A stretch of 5,259 bases of DNA from Clostridiales bacterium (GTDB taxonomy: Bacteria > Bacillota > Clostridia > Oscillospirales > Oscillospiraceae): assembly GCA_003533405.1 (NCBI GenBank), contig DQDL01000033.1:1-5259 (forward strand), given 5' to 3'. Shown here piece after piece: positions 1 to 5,259 of the stretch (its first letter is position 1; the number at the start of each line of letters is the position of its first letter). A program made the position numbers and the translations under genes. Below the pieces are notes generated by a model. It was not told the DNA's origin and made no database searches. It saw only the letters and a list, made by a program, of their open reading frames with translations.

Positions 1-881
1 CCGGAACCGACGAGGTTCATTTCACGGTGACCCTTCTTATCAACAACGCTGTTGCCGACATTGAGGATGATGACATTTGCAAAGTCGATATGAGTGCTGT
101 CGCCGTCGGTGTACTCCTTGCCGCTGATGAATGCGTTGTAGCAATTGCGATCAGCAACATACTTGAGAGTGGTTGCTGTGCTGCTGAGGTACTTGATGGT
201 GAATTCCTTGGATTCCTTATCGCACTGAGAAGCAGCCTCGGGGCTGAAGATGAGGCCGTACTTGGTATCAAAGCCGGACGAGTGCTCGGTATCAAAATGC
301 TTTGCAGCGTACTCTGCGATCTTGTCGCCCTTTGCATACAGGGTGTGCTCATAGCTTACACGGCCAACTCTGTTCTTATCACGCACCCATGCGCTGCCGC
401 CTTCGCCGAAGGTAGCGTCAATGTCGCTGACGCCGTACTGCTTGATATCGGCTCTTGCCTGATCGCTGTGGCCGCAATGCACATAAATTGCGTCATATGC
501 CTGAACGAGGCTGACATAGTAGGGACGGGCACTGCGGATATAGCCGACATCGATTTGGCTTATATCGGTGAAAACAGCCATCATACGGGTAATATCACCC
601 TCAACAAGCGCCTCATAAACAATGCTTGCATTGGCAAGACCCTTGCAAGGGCGGGCGCTGGGGTGGTTGTTTATCATAACACAGTAAGGACGGGCAGAGC
701 TTGCATCTGTCTCAACGGCTTCACCGGTAAGAGGGTTGATAGGTCCGGTGACAACCTCGTTTACGGCAAGTCCGTCAGTGTCTACATTGGGAGCCTTGCC
801 GGTGTCTTCCGTCTTGCTGCAGCCGGTAAAAAGCATGCACACACAGCAGACAGACAGAAGAAGTGAGAGTAATCGTTTCAA
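1..881 (-). CDS. DUF3048 (YerB-like) lipoprotein, 3' end cut by window edge
   Basis: This is a membrane-anchored extracytoplasmic lipoprotein of the DUF3048/YerB family; its biochemical role is not established. Reading the minus strand from a TTG at 881 gives 293 uninterrupted codons to the left edge with no stop. Residues 1-21 form a lipoprotein signal: MKR, a hydrophobic stretch, then the lipobox F-T-G-C with the lipidated Cys at 21. An N-terminal DUF3048 domain follows, with RPYCVMINN (64-72), ARP (76-78), IVYEALVEGDITR (87-99), IRSARPY (115-121) and AYDAIYVH (128-135), all family hallmarks. From about residue 220 the start of the smaller C-terminal DUF3048 domain is visible. YerB relatives are about 330-350 aa, so some 40-60 residues are probably missing. 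TTG was chosen because GAGGTG lies 7 nt upstream and the first in-frame ATG (codon 16) would destroy the signal peptide. The gene is divergent from the UPF0340 gene. Family assignment is confident; function is unknown. Confidence 0.93.
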   Translation of the reverse strand, partial: MKRLLSLLLSVCCVCMLFTGCSKTEDTGKAPNVDTDGLAVNEVVTGPINPLTGEAVETDASSARPYCVMINNHPSARPCKGLANASIVYEALVEGDITRMMAVFTDISQIDVGYIRSARPYYVSLVQAYDAIYVHCGHSDQARADIKQYGVSDIDATFGEGGSAWVRDKNRVGRVSYEHTLYAKGDKIAEYAAKHFDTEHSSGFDTKYGLIFSPEAASQCDKESKEFTIKYLSSTATTLKYVADRNCYNAFISGKEYTDGDSTHIDFANVIILNVGNSVVDKKGHREMNLVGS

Positions 882-888
882 ATCGAAA

Positions 889-894
889 CACCTC
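889..894 (-). promoter_or_regulatory. Ribosome binding site supporting the TTG start of the DUF3048 gene
   Basis: On the minus strand GAGGTG lies 7 nt before the TTG codon at 881-879. It is the only good Shine-Dalgarno match near the 5' end. It settles the non-ATG start, which also gives a complete lipoprotein signal peptide. Confidence 0.8.
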
Positions 895-919
895 GCATTC
901 AGTAGAATTTTGCTATATA

Positions 920-948
920 ATAATACTACGATATAGCCCTGTTGTCAA
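920..948 (-). promoter_or_regulatory. Sigma-A-type promoter for the DUF3048 lipoprotein gene
   Basis: On the minus strand, TTGACA (943-948) is followed by a 17-nt spacer and TATTAT (920-925). The -35 is a perfect consensus and the -10 differs at two positions. The predicted transcript would start near 913, giving a leader of about 32 nt with the GAGGTG ribosome site inside it. The -35 hexamer overlaps that of the opposing promoter by 5 bp. Confidence 0.75.
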
Positions 949-970
949 ATATTCAAATCTATGCTAATAT
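942..970 (+). promoter_or_regulatory. Extended -10 sigma-A promoter for the UPF0340 gene
   Basis: TTGTCA (942-947) is followed by exactly 17 nt and TAATAT (965-970), with TG at 962-963 forming an extended -10. Transcription should start at about 975-978. That places the ribosome site GGAG (977-980) at or very near the 5' end of the mRNA, with a leader of only about 11-14 nt before the ATG at 989. The -35 is shared with the opposing promoter. Confidence 0.75.
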
Positions 971-988
971 AGCTACGGAGATGATAAT

Positions 989-1525
989 ATGAATGTTTCT
1001 TTAGATACAAAAAACGCTATAACCGAGCTTGTTGAAAAGTCGAAACTCAAAGCCGGTGACCTTGTTGTCGTAGGCTGCTCGTCCAGCGAGATACTGGGTG
1101 AGCACATCGGCAAGGGTTCTTCGCCTGAAACCGGCGTTGAGGTCGCAACGACCATTCTGTCCGTTTTGAATGAAAAGGGAATATTCCTTGCCGCCCAGTG
1201 CTGCGAGCACCTTAACCGTGCACTTGTAATCGAAAGGGAAGCGGCGGAAAAGTTTATGCTAGAAGAGGTCTGCGTTCGGCCGATGCCCAAGGCCGGCGGC
1301 TCGTTTGCAACAGCGGTATATGATAACATGAAAGACCCCGTTGTTGTCGAGCATGTCAAAGCCAAGGCCGGACTTGATATCGGCTGCACGCTCATCGGTA
1401 TGCACCTTAAGGATGTTGCCGTCCCGCTGCGGCTCACAGTCAAAACCATCGGCTGCGCAAGCATAAATGCAGCCTACACCAGACCCAAGCTTATAGGCGG
1501 CGTAAGAGCTCACTATCCCGAATAA
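989..1525 (+). CDS. ywlG: UPF0340 / YwlG-family protein (TIGR01440), complete
   Basis: This 178-residue cytoplasmic protein is a clear homologue of Bacillus subtilis YwlG (UPF0340). The family is widespread in Firmicutes but has no firmly established function. Recognisable blocks are VVGCSSSEILGEHIG (27-41), QCCEHLNRALVIER (70-83), then KAGG, the segment KDPVVVEHVKAKAGLDIG, IGMHLKDVAVPLR, and RPKLIGGVRA near the C-terminus. Length is normal for the family and no residue block seems missing. There is no signal peptide or membrane segment. The ATG is supported by GGAG at 977-980, 8 nt upstream, and by an extended -10 promoter just before it. The gene appears monocistronic: it has its own promoter and ends at a terminator 5 nt after the stop. 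The conserved Cys-Cys-Glu-His block suggests a metal-binding or catalytic site, but that is inference only. Confidence 0.95.
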   Translation: MNVSLDTKNAITELVEKSKLKAGDLVVVGCSSSEILGEHIGKGSSPETGVEVATTILSVLNEKGIFLAAQCCEHLNRALVIEREAAEKFMLEEVCVRPMPKAGGSFATAVYDNMKDPVVVEHVKAKAGLDIGCTLIGMHLKDVAVPLRLTVKTIGCASINAAYTRPKLIGGVRAHYPE

Positions 1526-1530
1526 ACGAT

Positions 1531-1557
1531 AAAAAAGGACACGAGGTGTCCTTTTTT
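1531..1557. terminator. Bidirectional intrinsic terminator between convergent ywlG and dapA
   Basis: A perfect 6-bp stem, GGACAC (1537-1542) and GTGTCC (1546-1551), closes a 3-nt GAG loop. It is flanked by A6 (1531-1536) and T6 (1552-1557). The symmetry gives a U-tract after the hairpin on both strands, so it can end the rightward ywlG transcript and the leftward dapA transcript. It begins 5 nt after the ywlG stop and ends 1 nt before the dapA stop codon. Confidence 0.9.
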
Positions 1558-1558
1558 A

Positions 1559-2452
1559 TTACTTAATTTTAATGCCGCAGTCGGTCATTGACTTTAAAAG
1601 CTTCTCCTCGTTCTGTTGATACATAGTTGTCAGCGGTAGACGAAGCTTGCCGTTATCCAGCCCCATATGCTCCATTGCGGTCTTGACAGGGATAGGATTT
1701 GTCTCGATAAACAGGTCTGAAAATAAAGCAGCGTACTTAAAATAAAGCTTCTGTGCATCCTCGAAGTTCCCCTCAAGACACAGAGAGCACAGCTTCGCCA
1801 CTGCGCCCGGGACAATGTTCGATGCGACCGAAATCACACCGAGTGCGCCCATCGCCATCATTGGCACGGTGTTGTCGTCGTTGCCGCTCCAGACATACAG
1901 ATTGTCGCCGCATAAGGCTCTTGTCATTGCAAAAAGGCTGAAATCGCCGGATGCTTCCTTAACACCGTTGATGTTTGGGTGCTCAGACAGCTTTTTGTAT
2001 GTATCAGCCTTGATGCCGATGCTCGTTCTACTTGGGACATTGTAGACTATCATCGGGATATCGACCCTGTCGGCGACATATGTAAAGTGCTCGACCAGTC
2101 CCTTCTGCGTTGTTTTGTTATAGTAGGGAGTGACCATCAAAATGCCGTCGGCATCGCATCTCATGGCGCACTGCGCAAAACCAAGCGCCTTTTTTGTATC
2201 GTTGCTGCCGACACCGGCTATTATCTTCATGCGCCCCTCGTTATAGCGGCACACGAATTCTATCAATGCCTCGTGCTCATATCGGGTCATGGTTGCGTTC
2301 TCGCCTGTCGTTCCGCAGACAACTATTGCCGCCGTACCGTTATCGTACTGAAAGTCAATGAGCTCCTTCATTTTCTCAAAGTTTATGCCGTGCTCGTCAA
2401 ACGGTGTGACTATCGCCGTGCACGAGCCCTTAAAAATTGGTGTTTTGACCAT
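1559..2452 (-). CDS. dapA: 4-hydroxy-tetrahydrodipicolinate synthase (DapA)
   Basis: DapA condenses pyruvate with aspartate semialdehyde, the first committed step of the diaminopimelate/lysine branch (and of dipicolinate in spore formers). It acts in the cytoplasm as a class I aldolase TIM barrel. The 297 residues match the family length. Against E. coli DapA, with a constant offset of 4, the active site is intact: the Schiff-base lysine is K165 (in VKEASG), with the triad residues T48, Y111 and Y137 and the substrate-binding R142 (in YNVPSRT). GTTGE (47-51) and NPIPVK near the C-terminus are also family blocks. I start at the ATG at 2452, which has GGAGG 6 nt upstream. An in-frame ATG 14 codons earlier lacks a ribosome site and would add a tail unlike the family. 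At the position of the E. coli lysine-contacting E84 there is K88, and H53 is replaced by R57, suggesting little lysine feedback. The gene stands alone; no strong promoter hexamers were found upstream. Confidence 0.97.
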   Translation of the reverse strand: MVKTPIFKGSCTAIVTPFDEHGINFEKMKELIDFQYDNGTAAIVVCGTTGENATMTRYEHEALIEFVCRYNEGRMKIIAGVGSNDTKKALGFAQCAMRCDADGILMVTPYYNKTTQKGLVEHFTYVADRVDIPMIVYNVPSRTSIGIKADTYKKLSEHPNINGVKEASGDFSLFAMTRALCGDNLYVWSGNDDNTVPMMAMGALGVISVASNIVPGAVAKLCSLCLEGNFEDAQKLYFKYAALFSDLFIETNPIPVKTAMEHMGLDNGKLRLPLTTMYQQNEEKLLKSMTDCGIKIK

Positions 2453-2458
2453 AACAAT

Positions 2459-2463
2459 CCTCC
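2459..2463 (-). promoter_or_regulatory. Ribosome binding site that fixes the dapA start
   Basis: On the minus strand GGAGG lies 6 nt upstream of the ATG at 2452-2450. It favours this start over the in-frame ATG at 2494, which has no comparable site. The encoded N-terminus, MVKTPIFKGSCTAIVTPF, then matches the usual beginning of DapA proteins. Confidence 0.85.
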
Positions 2464-2522
2464 GATCACAAATCGCTGACAATAATATATTCATTTACAT
2501 ATCGGCGTATGATATATAACCG

Positions 2523-2551
2523 TTGAAATTCCAGCGTTTCCGTATTATAAT
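2523..2551 (+). promoter_or_regulatory. Sigma-A-type promoter for the SpoIID-domain gene, queA and tgt
   Basis: TTGAAA (2523-2528) is followed by a 17-nt spacer and a perfect TATAAT (2546-2551). Transcription should begin near 2558, giving a leader of about 29 nt that contains AAGGA (2573-2577) 9 nt before the ATG at 2587. The match is to the housekeeping sigma factor; I saw no convincing sporulation-sigma pattern here. The downstream genes overlap or nearly abut, so this promoter probably drives them all. Confidence 0.8.
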
Positions 2552-2586
2552 GAAATTCTGCAAAATATAGATAAGGAACGGGTAAT

Positions 2587-4071
2587 ATGTCAAACACGGT
2601 CAAAAAATTAATAGCGCTTGCACTGACAGTCTGTCTAACCTTTGTGGCTGCACCGACTGCAAGCGCTGACGAAGCAGCTGCGCCTGCGCCGGCGTATTTT
2701 GACCTTCCCGTGACTGTTGATAAGATAAAGGTCGGACTGCGCTCCGGCGGCTCTGCCGTATACGAGGCTAGGCTTTTAAACAGTGTCGGGAGCGGTTATC
2801 TATTCGGCTATTTTGACTATGCTCGGCAGTTTCACGAGCTCGGCAAGACCGAGGTCACTGCGCTTTCCATGCGTGGCGACAGCGGATTTACGCTGCCCGA
2901 CGGCATGGTCGTCGGCCCGTGGCATATGGTGCTGAATAAAAAATTCAGCGACTTTTTTTCTGCCAAGAATTACGCCGATACGCTTTGGGGCGGCTTCCCC
3001 GGATATATCGACGGAGAATATAAAGTTCTCGTCGGGGCATATGCAGATGAAGCAAAAACACTTTCGGCTATAAAAAGCCGCAGCATGGACGCAAAGCCTT
3101 TTACCGGCAGCAAATATTCCATACTCGCAGCCGAGACCGATACCTCGGAGCTGCAATTTCTCTTGGATGTCGGCGAGGGCACAAGCCTGGCAGTCCGACC
3201 GATCTCGAAGTCCGAAAAAGTCGAAACATGGTTTGACGGGAATGCCTATCACGGCGATTTCCAGTACACTCGCTCCGGCGGAGCACTCACGGTCATAAAC
3301 TATGTTGAACTTGAGGCCTATGTCATGGGCGTTTTGCCGTACGAGATGCACGGCGATTGGCCGCATGAGGCGCTGAAAGCGCAGGGTGCCTGCGCACGAA
3401 CCTACGCCTTGAACAACATAAACGCATACATCGACCGTGGCTTTGATGTAAGAAACGATACATACAGTCAAGTTTACCGTGGTGTTACCGGCACAGTCGA
3501 TAGCACGAATAAGGCAGCCGCCGCAACTGCAGGCGAGTTTGTGCGCTACAGGGGTTCGGTGTGCAAGGTGTACTATATGTCGTCCGACGGCGGAGCTACG
3601 GACAGCAGTGCAAATGTCTTTTCACAAAAGCGTGCTTACCTAAGCGGCGTTAAGGATGATAACGAAAAGGACATTGAATACTACAACAAATCGTGGAAAA
3701 CCGAGCTTTATGACGCAAATGTCCTGTACCGGCTTTCGATGAGTGATTATGAGCTTGCTGATCTAGCCGATATCAAGGTCACAAAGTCCGATATGGGCAA
3801 TGTAATTAAGCTGGTGTTTAGTGACACAAAGGGCAAAACAGTCACGCTTTTGGGCGAGGACTGTTTTAGAGTTACCGGCTTTAACAGTCTAAGATACGAT
3901 GTCTCAAGCTATGAAAACAACCAAAAGGAGCGCATTTGGGTCTTTAAAGGCAGCGGCTGGGGACATAATTGCGGCATGAGCCAGTGGGGCGCATACGCAA
4001 TGGCGCTGAACAAGGGCGCAAGCTGCGAAGATATAATAGATTTTTATTTTAGCGGAGCATATTTAGGATGA
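2587..4071 (+). CDS. Secreted SpoIID/LytB-domain protein (putative peptidoglycan lytic transglycosylase)
   Basis: This exported protein carries a SpoIID domain. In B. subtilis SpoIID this domain is a lytic transglycosylase that cleaves denuded glycan strands during engulfment; in LytB-type proteins it modifies vegetative autolysins. Residues 1-27 form a classical signal peptide ending A-S-A before D28, with no lipobox. Residues about 140-165 ([12 protein letters not shown]) weakly resemble a SPOR peptidoglycan-binding repeat. The SpoIID core begins about 235, with [13 protein letters not shown] holding the candidate catalytic E253, then [13 protein letters not shown] (262-274), SQVYRG (294-299), [12 protein letters not shown], and the signature [15 protein letters not shown] (455-469) near the C-terminus. 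At 494 aa it is longer than B. subtilis SpoIID (about 340), mostly through its N-terminal half. The stretch before QVY lacks the cysteines I recall as zinc ligands in C. difficile SpoIID. It overlaps queA by 4 nt. A vegetative paralogue is likelier than true SpoIID, but this is unproven. Confidence 0.92.
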   Translation: MSNTVKKLIALALTVCLTFVAAPTASADEAAAPAPAYFDLPVTVDKIKVGLRSGGSAVYEARLLNSVGSGYLFGYFDYARQFHELGKTEVTALSMRGDSGFTLPDGMVVGPWHMVLNKKFSDFFSAKNYADTLWGGFPGYIDGEYKVLVGAYADEAKTLSAIKSRSMDAKPFTGSKYSILAAETDTSELQFLLDVGEGTSLAVRPISKSEKVETWFDGNAYHGDFQYTRSGGALTVINYVELEAYVMGVLPYEMHGDWPHEALKAQGACARTYALNNINAYIDRGFDVRNDTYSQVYRGVTGTVDSTNKAAAATAGEFVRYRGSVCKVYYMSSDGGATDSSANVFSQKRAYLSGVKDDNEKDIEYYNKSWKTELYDANVLYRLSMSDYELADLADIKVTKSDMGNVIKLVFSDTKGKTVTLLGEDCFRVTGFNSLRYDVSSYENNQKERIWVFKGSGWGHNCGMSQWGAYAMALNKGASCEDIIDFYFSGAYLG

Positions 4072-5090
4072 ATAAATCAGATTTTGACTTTTACCTGCCG
4101 GAGGAGCTGATAGCTCAAACTCCGCTTGAGAAAAGAGATACATCACGCCTTCTGCATTTAAACAAGCAGACTGGAGAAATTGAGCATAAGCATTTTTACG
4201 ATATCAAGCAGTATCTCCGTGAGGGTGACTGCCTTGTGCTCAACGATTCGAGAGTGCTGCCCGCAAGACTTATCGGCGCAAGGCCTACAGGCGGCGCAGT
4301 TGAGCTCGTTTTGCTAAAGGATCTCGGCGATAACCGCTGGGAGTGCTTGAGCCGTCCTGGCAGAAAGACCAAGCCCGGTCAAGAGCTTGTATTCGGAAAC
4401 GGTGAGCTGACCGCAGTCGTGCAGGAAGTGACGCTGGGCGGCAACAGAATAGTCAAGTTCAGCTACGAGGGCATTTTCCTTGAAATTCTCGAACGCTTGG
4501 GCAAAATGCCGCTTCCGCCTTATATCAAGGAGGAATTGCAGGACTCCGAGCGCTATCAGACCGTTTACTCCAAGGAGCTCGGCAGCGCAGCCGCACCGAC
4601 GGCTGGTCTGCATTTCACAAAGGAGCTGCTGGCGGAGATAGCTGACATGGGCGTTAAGATATGCTATGTGACGCTGCATGTCGGTCTCGGAACCTTCAGA
4701 CCCGTGAAGGCGGATAAGATAGAAGATCACGAGATGCACTCCGAGTTTTGCATCGTACCCGACGAGACTGCCGAGAGTGTCAACGCAGTCAAAAGGGCAG
4801 GGGGCAGGGTCATTGCCGTCGGCACGACCTCATGCCGCACGCTTGAAAGCTTCACGACCGAGGACGGAGTGCTGCAGGCGACCTCCGGCTGGACGAATAT
4901 CTTCATTTACCCGGGATATAAGTTCAAGTGCATTGATGCACTGATAACGAACTTCCATCTGCCGGAGAGCACACTTATTATGCTCGTGTCCGCCTTGGCA
5001 GGCAGAGAGCATATCCTCAATGCGTACAACACGGCAGTTAAGGAACGGTATAGATTTTTTTCCTTTGGTGACGCCATGATGATCGAATAA
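4068..5090 (+). CDS. queA: S-adenosylmethionine:tRNA ribosyltransferase-isomerase (QueA)
   Basis: QueA transfers and isomerises the ribosyl moiety of S-adenosylmethionine onto preQ1 in tRNA, forming epoxyqueuosine at wobble position 34 of GUN-anticodon tRNAs. It is cytoplasmic. The 340 residues are full length for the family. Diagnostic blocks in order are [23 protein letters not shown] at the N-terminus, [11 protein letters not shown] (58-68), [10 protein letters not shown], then [46 protein letters not shown], and finally [18 protein letters not shown] and [13 protein letters not shown] at the C-terminus. I see no missing block. Its ATG overlaps the stop of the preceding SpoIID-domain gene (ATGA, 4068-4071), implying translational coupling; GGAG at 4054-4057 lies 10 nt upstream. 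It is followed 18 nt later by tgt, its pathway partner. The assignment is secure. Confidence 0.98.
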   Translation: MNKSDFDFYLPEELIAQTPLEKRDTSRLLHLNKQTGEIEHKHFYDIKQYLREGDCLVLNDSRVLPARLIGARPTGGAVELVLLKDLGDNRWECLSRPGRKTKPGQELVFGNGELTAVVQEVTLGGNRIVKFSYEGIFLEILERLGKMPLPPYIKEELQDSERYQTVYSKELGSAAAPTAGLHFTKELLAEIADMGVKICYVTLHVGLGTFRPVKADKIEDHEMHSEFCIVPDETAESVNAVKRAGGRVIAVGTTSCRTLESFTTEDGVLQATSGWTNIFIYPGYKFKCIDALITNFHLPESTLIMLVSALAGREHILNAYNTAVKERYRFFSFGDAMMIE

Positions 5091-5108
5091 ATTATAAGGC
5101 AGGAAACT

Positions 5109-5259
5109 ATGTACACTTTAAAAAAGCAGGAAGGCCACGCCAGGCGAGGCGAGTTTGAGACCCCGCACGGAACTGTGCAGACGCCGGTTTTCATGAATGT
5201 CGGCACTGCGGCGGCGATAAAGGGTGCGCTTTCTGCGGCGGCATTCTGCGCATCGCCGT
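5109..5259 (+). CDS. tgt: Queuine/preQ1 tRNA-guanine transglycosylase (Tgt), N-terminal fragment
   Basis: Tgt exchanges guanine-34 for preQ1 in tRNAs with GUN anticodons, supplying QueA's substrate. Only the first 50 codons are in the window; the catalytic aspartates and the zinc site lie beyond it. The visible N-terminus, MYTLKKQEGHARRGEFETPHG followed by TVQTPVFMNVGTAAAIKGALSA, is characteristic of Tgt (the ARRG, TPHGT, TPVFMNVGT and IKG blocks). The start has AAGG 9 nt upstream and AGGA 4 nt upstream, and lies 18 nt after the queA stop, so the two are surely cotranscribed. After LSA the expected D-L-x-x-I-G pattern is not clear in this frame (AAFCASP), while a shifted frame reads GGILRIAV. 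This may be normal divergence or a frame error near the end of the sequence. Family assignment is firm despite the truncation. Confidence 0.9.
   Translation, partial: MYTLKKQEGHARRGEFETPHGTVQTPVFMNVGTAAAIKGALSAAAFCASP

Larger units (their letters stand above)
912..973. repeat. Three copies of heptamer ATATAGC in the divergent promoter region (possible operator)
   Basis: ATATAGC occurs on the plus strand at 931-937 and 967-973, and inverted (GCTATAT) at 912-918. The copies at 912-918 and 931-937 form a perfect 7-bp inverted repeat with a 12-nt spacer, and they bracket the minus-strand -10 at 920-925. The copy at 967-973 overlaps the plus-strand -10. This placement would suit a repressor site. 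The region is AT-rich, however, so chance is a real alternative, and no regulator is encoded nearby. Confidence 0.3.

Noticed and set aside
27..866. Long open frame of 279 codons on the plus strand, opposite the DUF3048 gene
   Set aside because: The minus strand encodes an unmistakable DUF3048 lipoprotein over the same bases, with signal peptide, promoter and ribosome site. The plus frame resembles no family I know, lacks a ribosome site and is a mirror of the codon pattern.
1979..2479. Open frame of 166 codons on the plus strand opposite dapA
   Set aside because: dapA on the minus strand is secure with intact catalytic residues, and the opposite frame has no family resemblance.
2453..2494. 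Upstream in-frame ATG giving a dapA product 14 residues longer
   Set aside because: It has no ribosome site and would put the strong GGAGG inside the coding region; the start at 2452 matches the DapA family N-terminus.
2490..2550. dapA promoter candidates (TATAAT and several TATATT-like hexamers on the minus strand)
   Set aside because: No candidate -10 had a credible -35 at 16-18 nt. The minus-strand TATAAT is just the palindromic ATTATAAT of the rightward promoter, so no dapA promoter is annotated.
2453..2586. Possible lysine riboswitch or T-box upstream of dapA, or a preQ1 riboswitch upstream of the queA operon
   Set aside because: The gap is only 134 bp and is shared by two divergent promoters and leaders. 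It is too short for an L-box or T-box, and I saw no terminator hairpin or recognisable preQ1 aptamer.
2800..3471. Open frame of 223 codons on the minus strand inside the SpoIID-domain gene
   Set aside because: It lies wholly within a well-recognised gene and has no recognisable domain; it is best explained as an antisense shadow.
4314..4739. Open frame of 141 codons on the minus strand inside queA
   Set aside because: It falls inside conserved QueA blocks and has no independent support.
1..5259. Search for mobile elements, CRISPR arrays, tRNA/rRNA genes or defence systems
   Set aside because: The window is packed with ordinary chromosomal genes; no transposase, spaced direct repeats, tRNA-like cloverleaf or defence-related protein was seen.

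Overview
The window looks like chromosomal core sequence from a Gram-positive, low-to-mid GC Firmicute. It is most likely a Clostridia member of the Ruminococcaceae/Oscillospiraceae kind. The evidence is a YerB-type (DUF3048) lipoprotein, a YwlG/UPF0340 protein and a SpoIID/LytB-domain protein, all typical of Firmicutes, together with strong AGGAGG-like ribosome binding sites and sigma-A promoters close to consensus. Base composition is roughly balanced by eye. The gene order SpoIID-domain gene, queA, tgt is one I recall from clostridial genomes. The species assignment is inference.

Layout from left to right. (1) Positions 1-881, minus strand: the 5' part of a DUF3048 lipoprotein gene that runs off the left edge; it uses a TTG start and has a full lipoprotein signal. 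(2) Positions 882-988: a compact divergent regulatory region whose two near-consensus promoters have overlapping -35 hexamers. (3) Positions 989-1525, plus strand: a UPF0340/YwlG-family protein. (4) Positions 1531-1557: a short palindromic terminator that can serve both convergent genes. (5) Positions 1559-2452, minus strand: dapA, 4-hydroxy-tetrahydrodipicolinate synthase, with an intact active site. (6) Positions 2453-2586: a divergent intergenic region with a clear sigma-A promoter for the rightward genes. (7) Positions 2587-5259, plus strand: an apparent operon of a secreted SpoIID/LytB-domain protein, queA (overlapping by 4 nt, ATGA) and the first 50 codons of tgt, cut by the right edge.

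Functionally, queA and tgt act in queuosine modification of tRNA: Tgt inserts preQ1 and QueA converts it to epoxyqueuosine. The SpoIID-domain protein acts outside the membrane on peptidoglycan and shares the transcript by conserved gene order rather than by an obvious shared pathway. DapA supplies the diaminopimelate/lysine (and dipicolinate) branch, which loosely ties to the cell wall. I found no mobile element, CRISPR array, RNA gene, defence system or other novel multi-gene system. The points worth a second look are the architecture of the divergent promoter, the vegetative-looking promoter and long N-terminal region of the SpoIID-domain gene, and a possible frame disturbance at the extreme right end.
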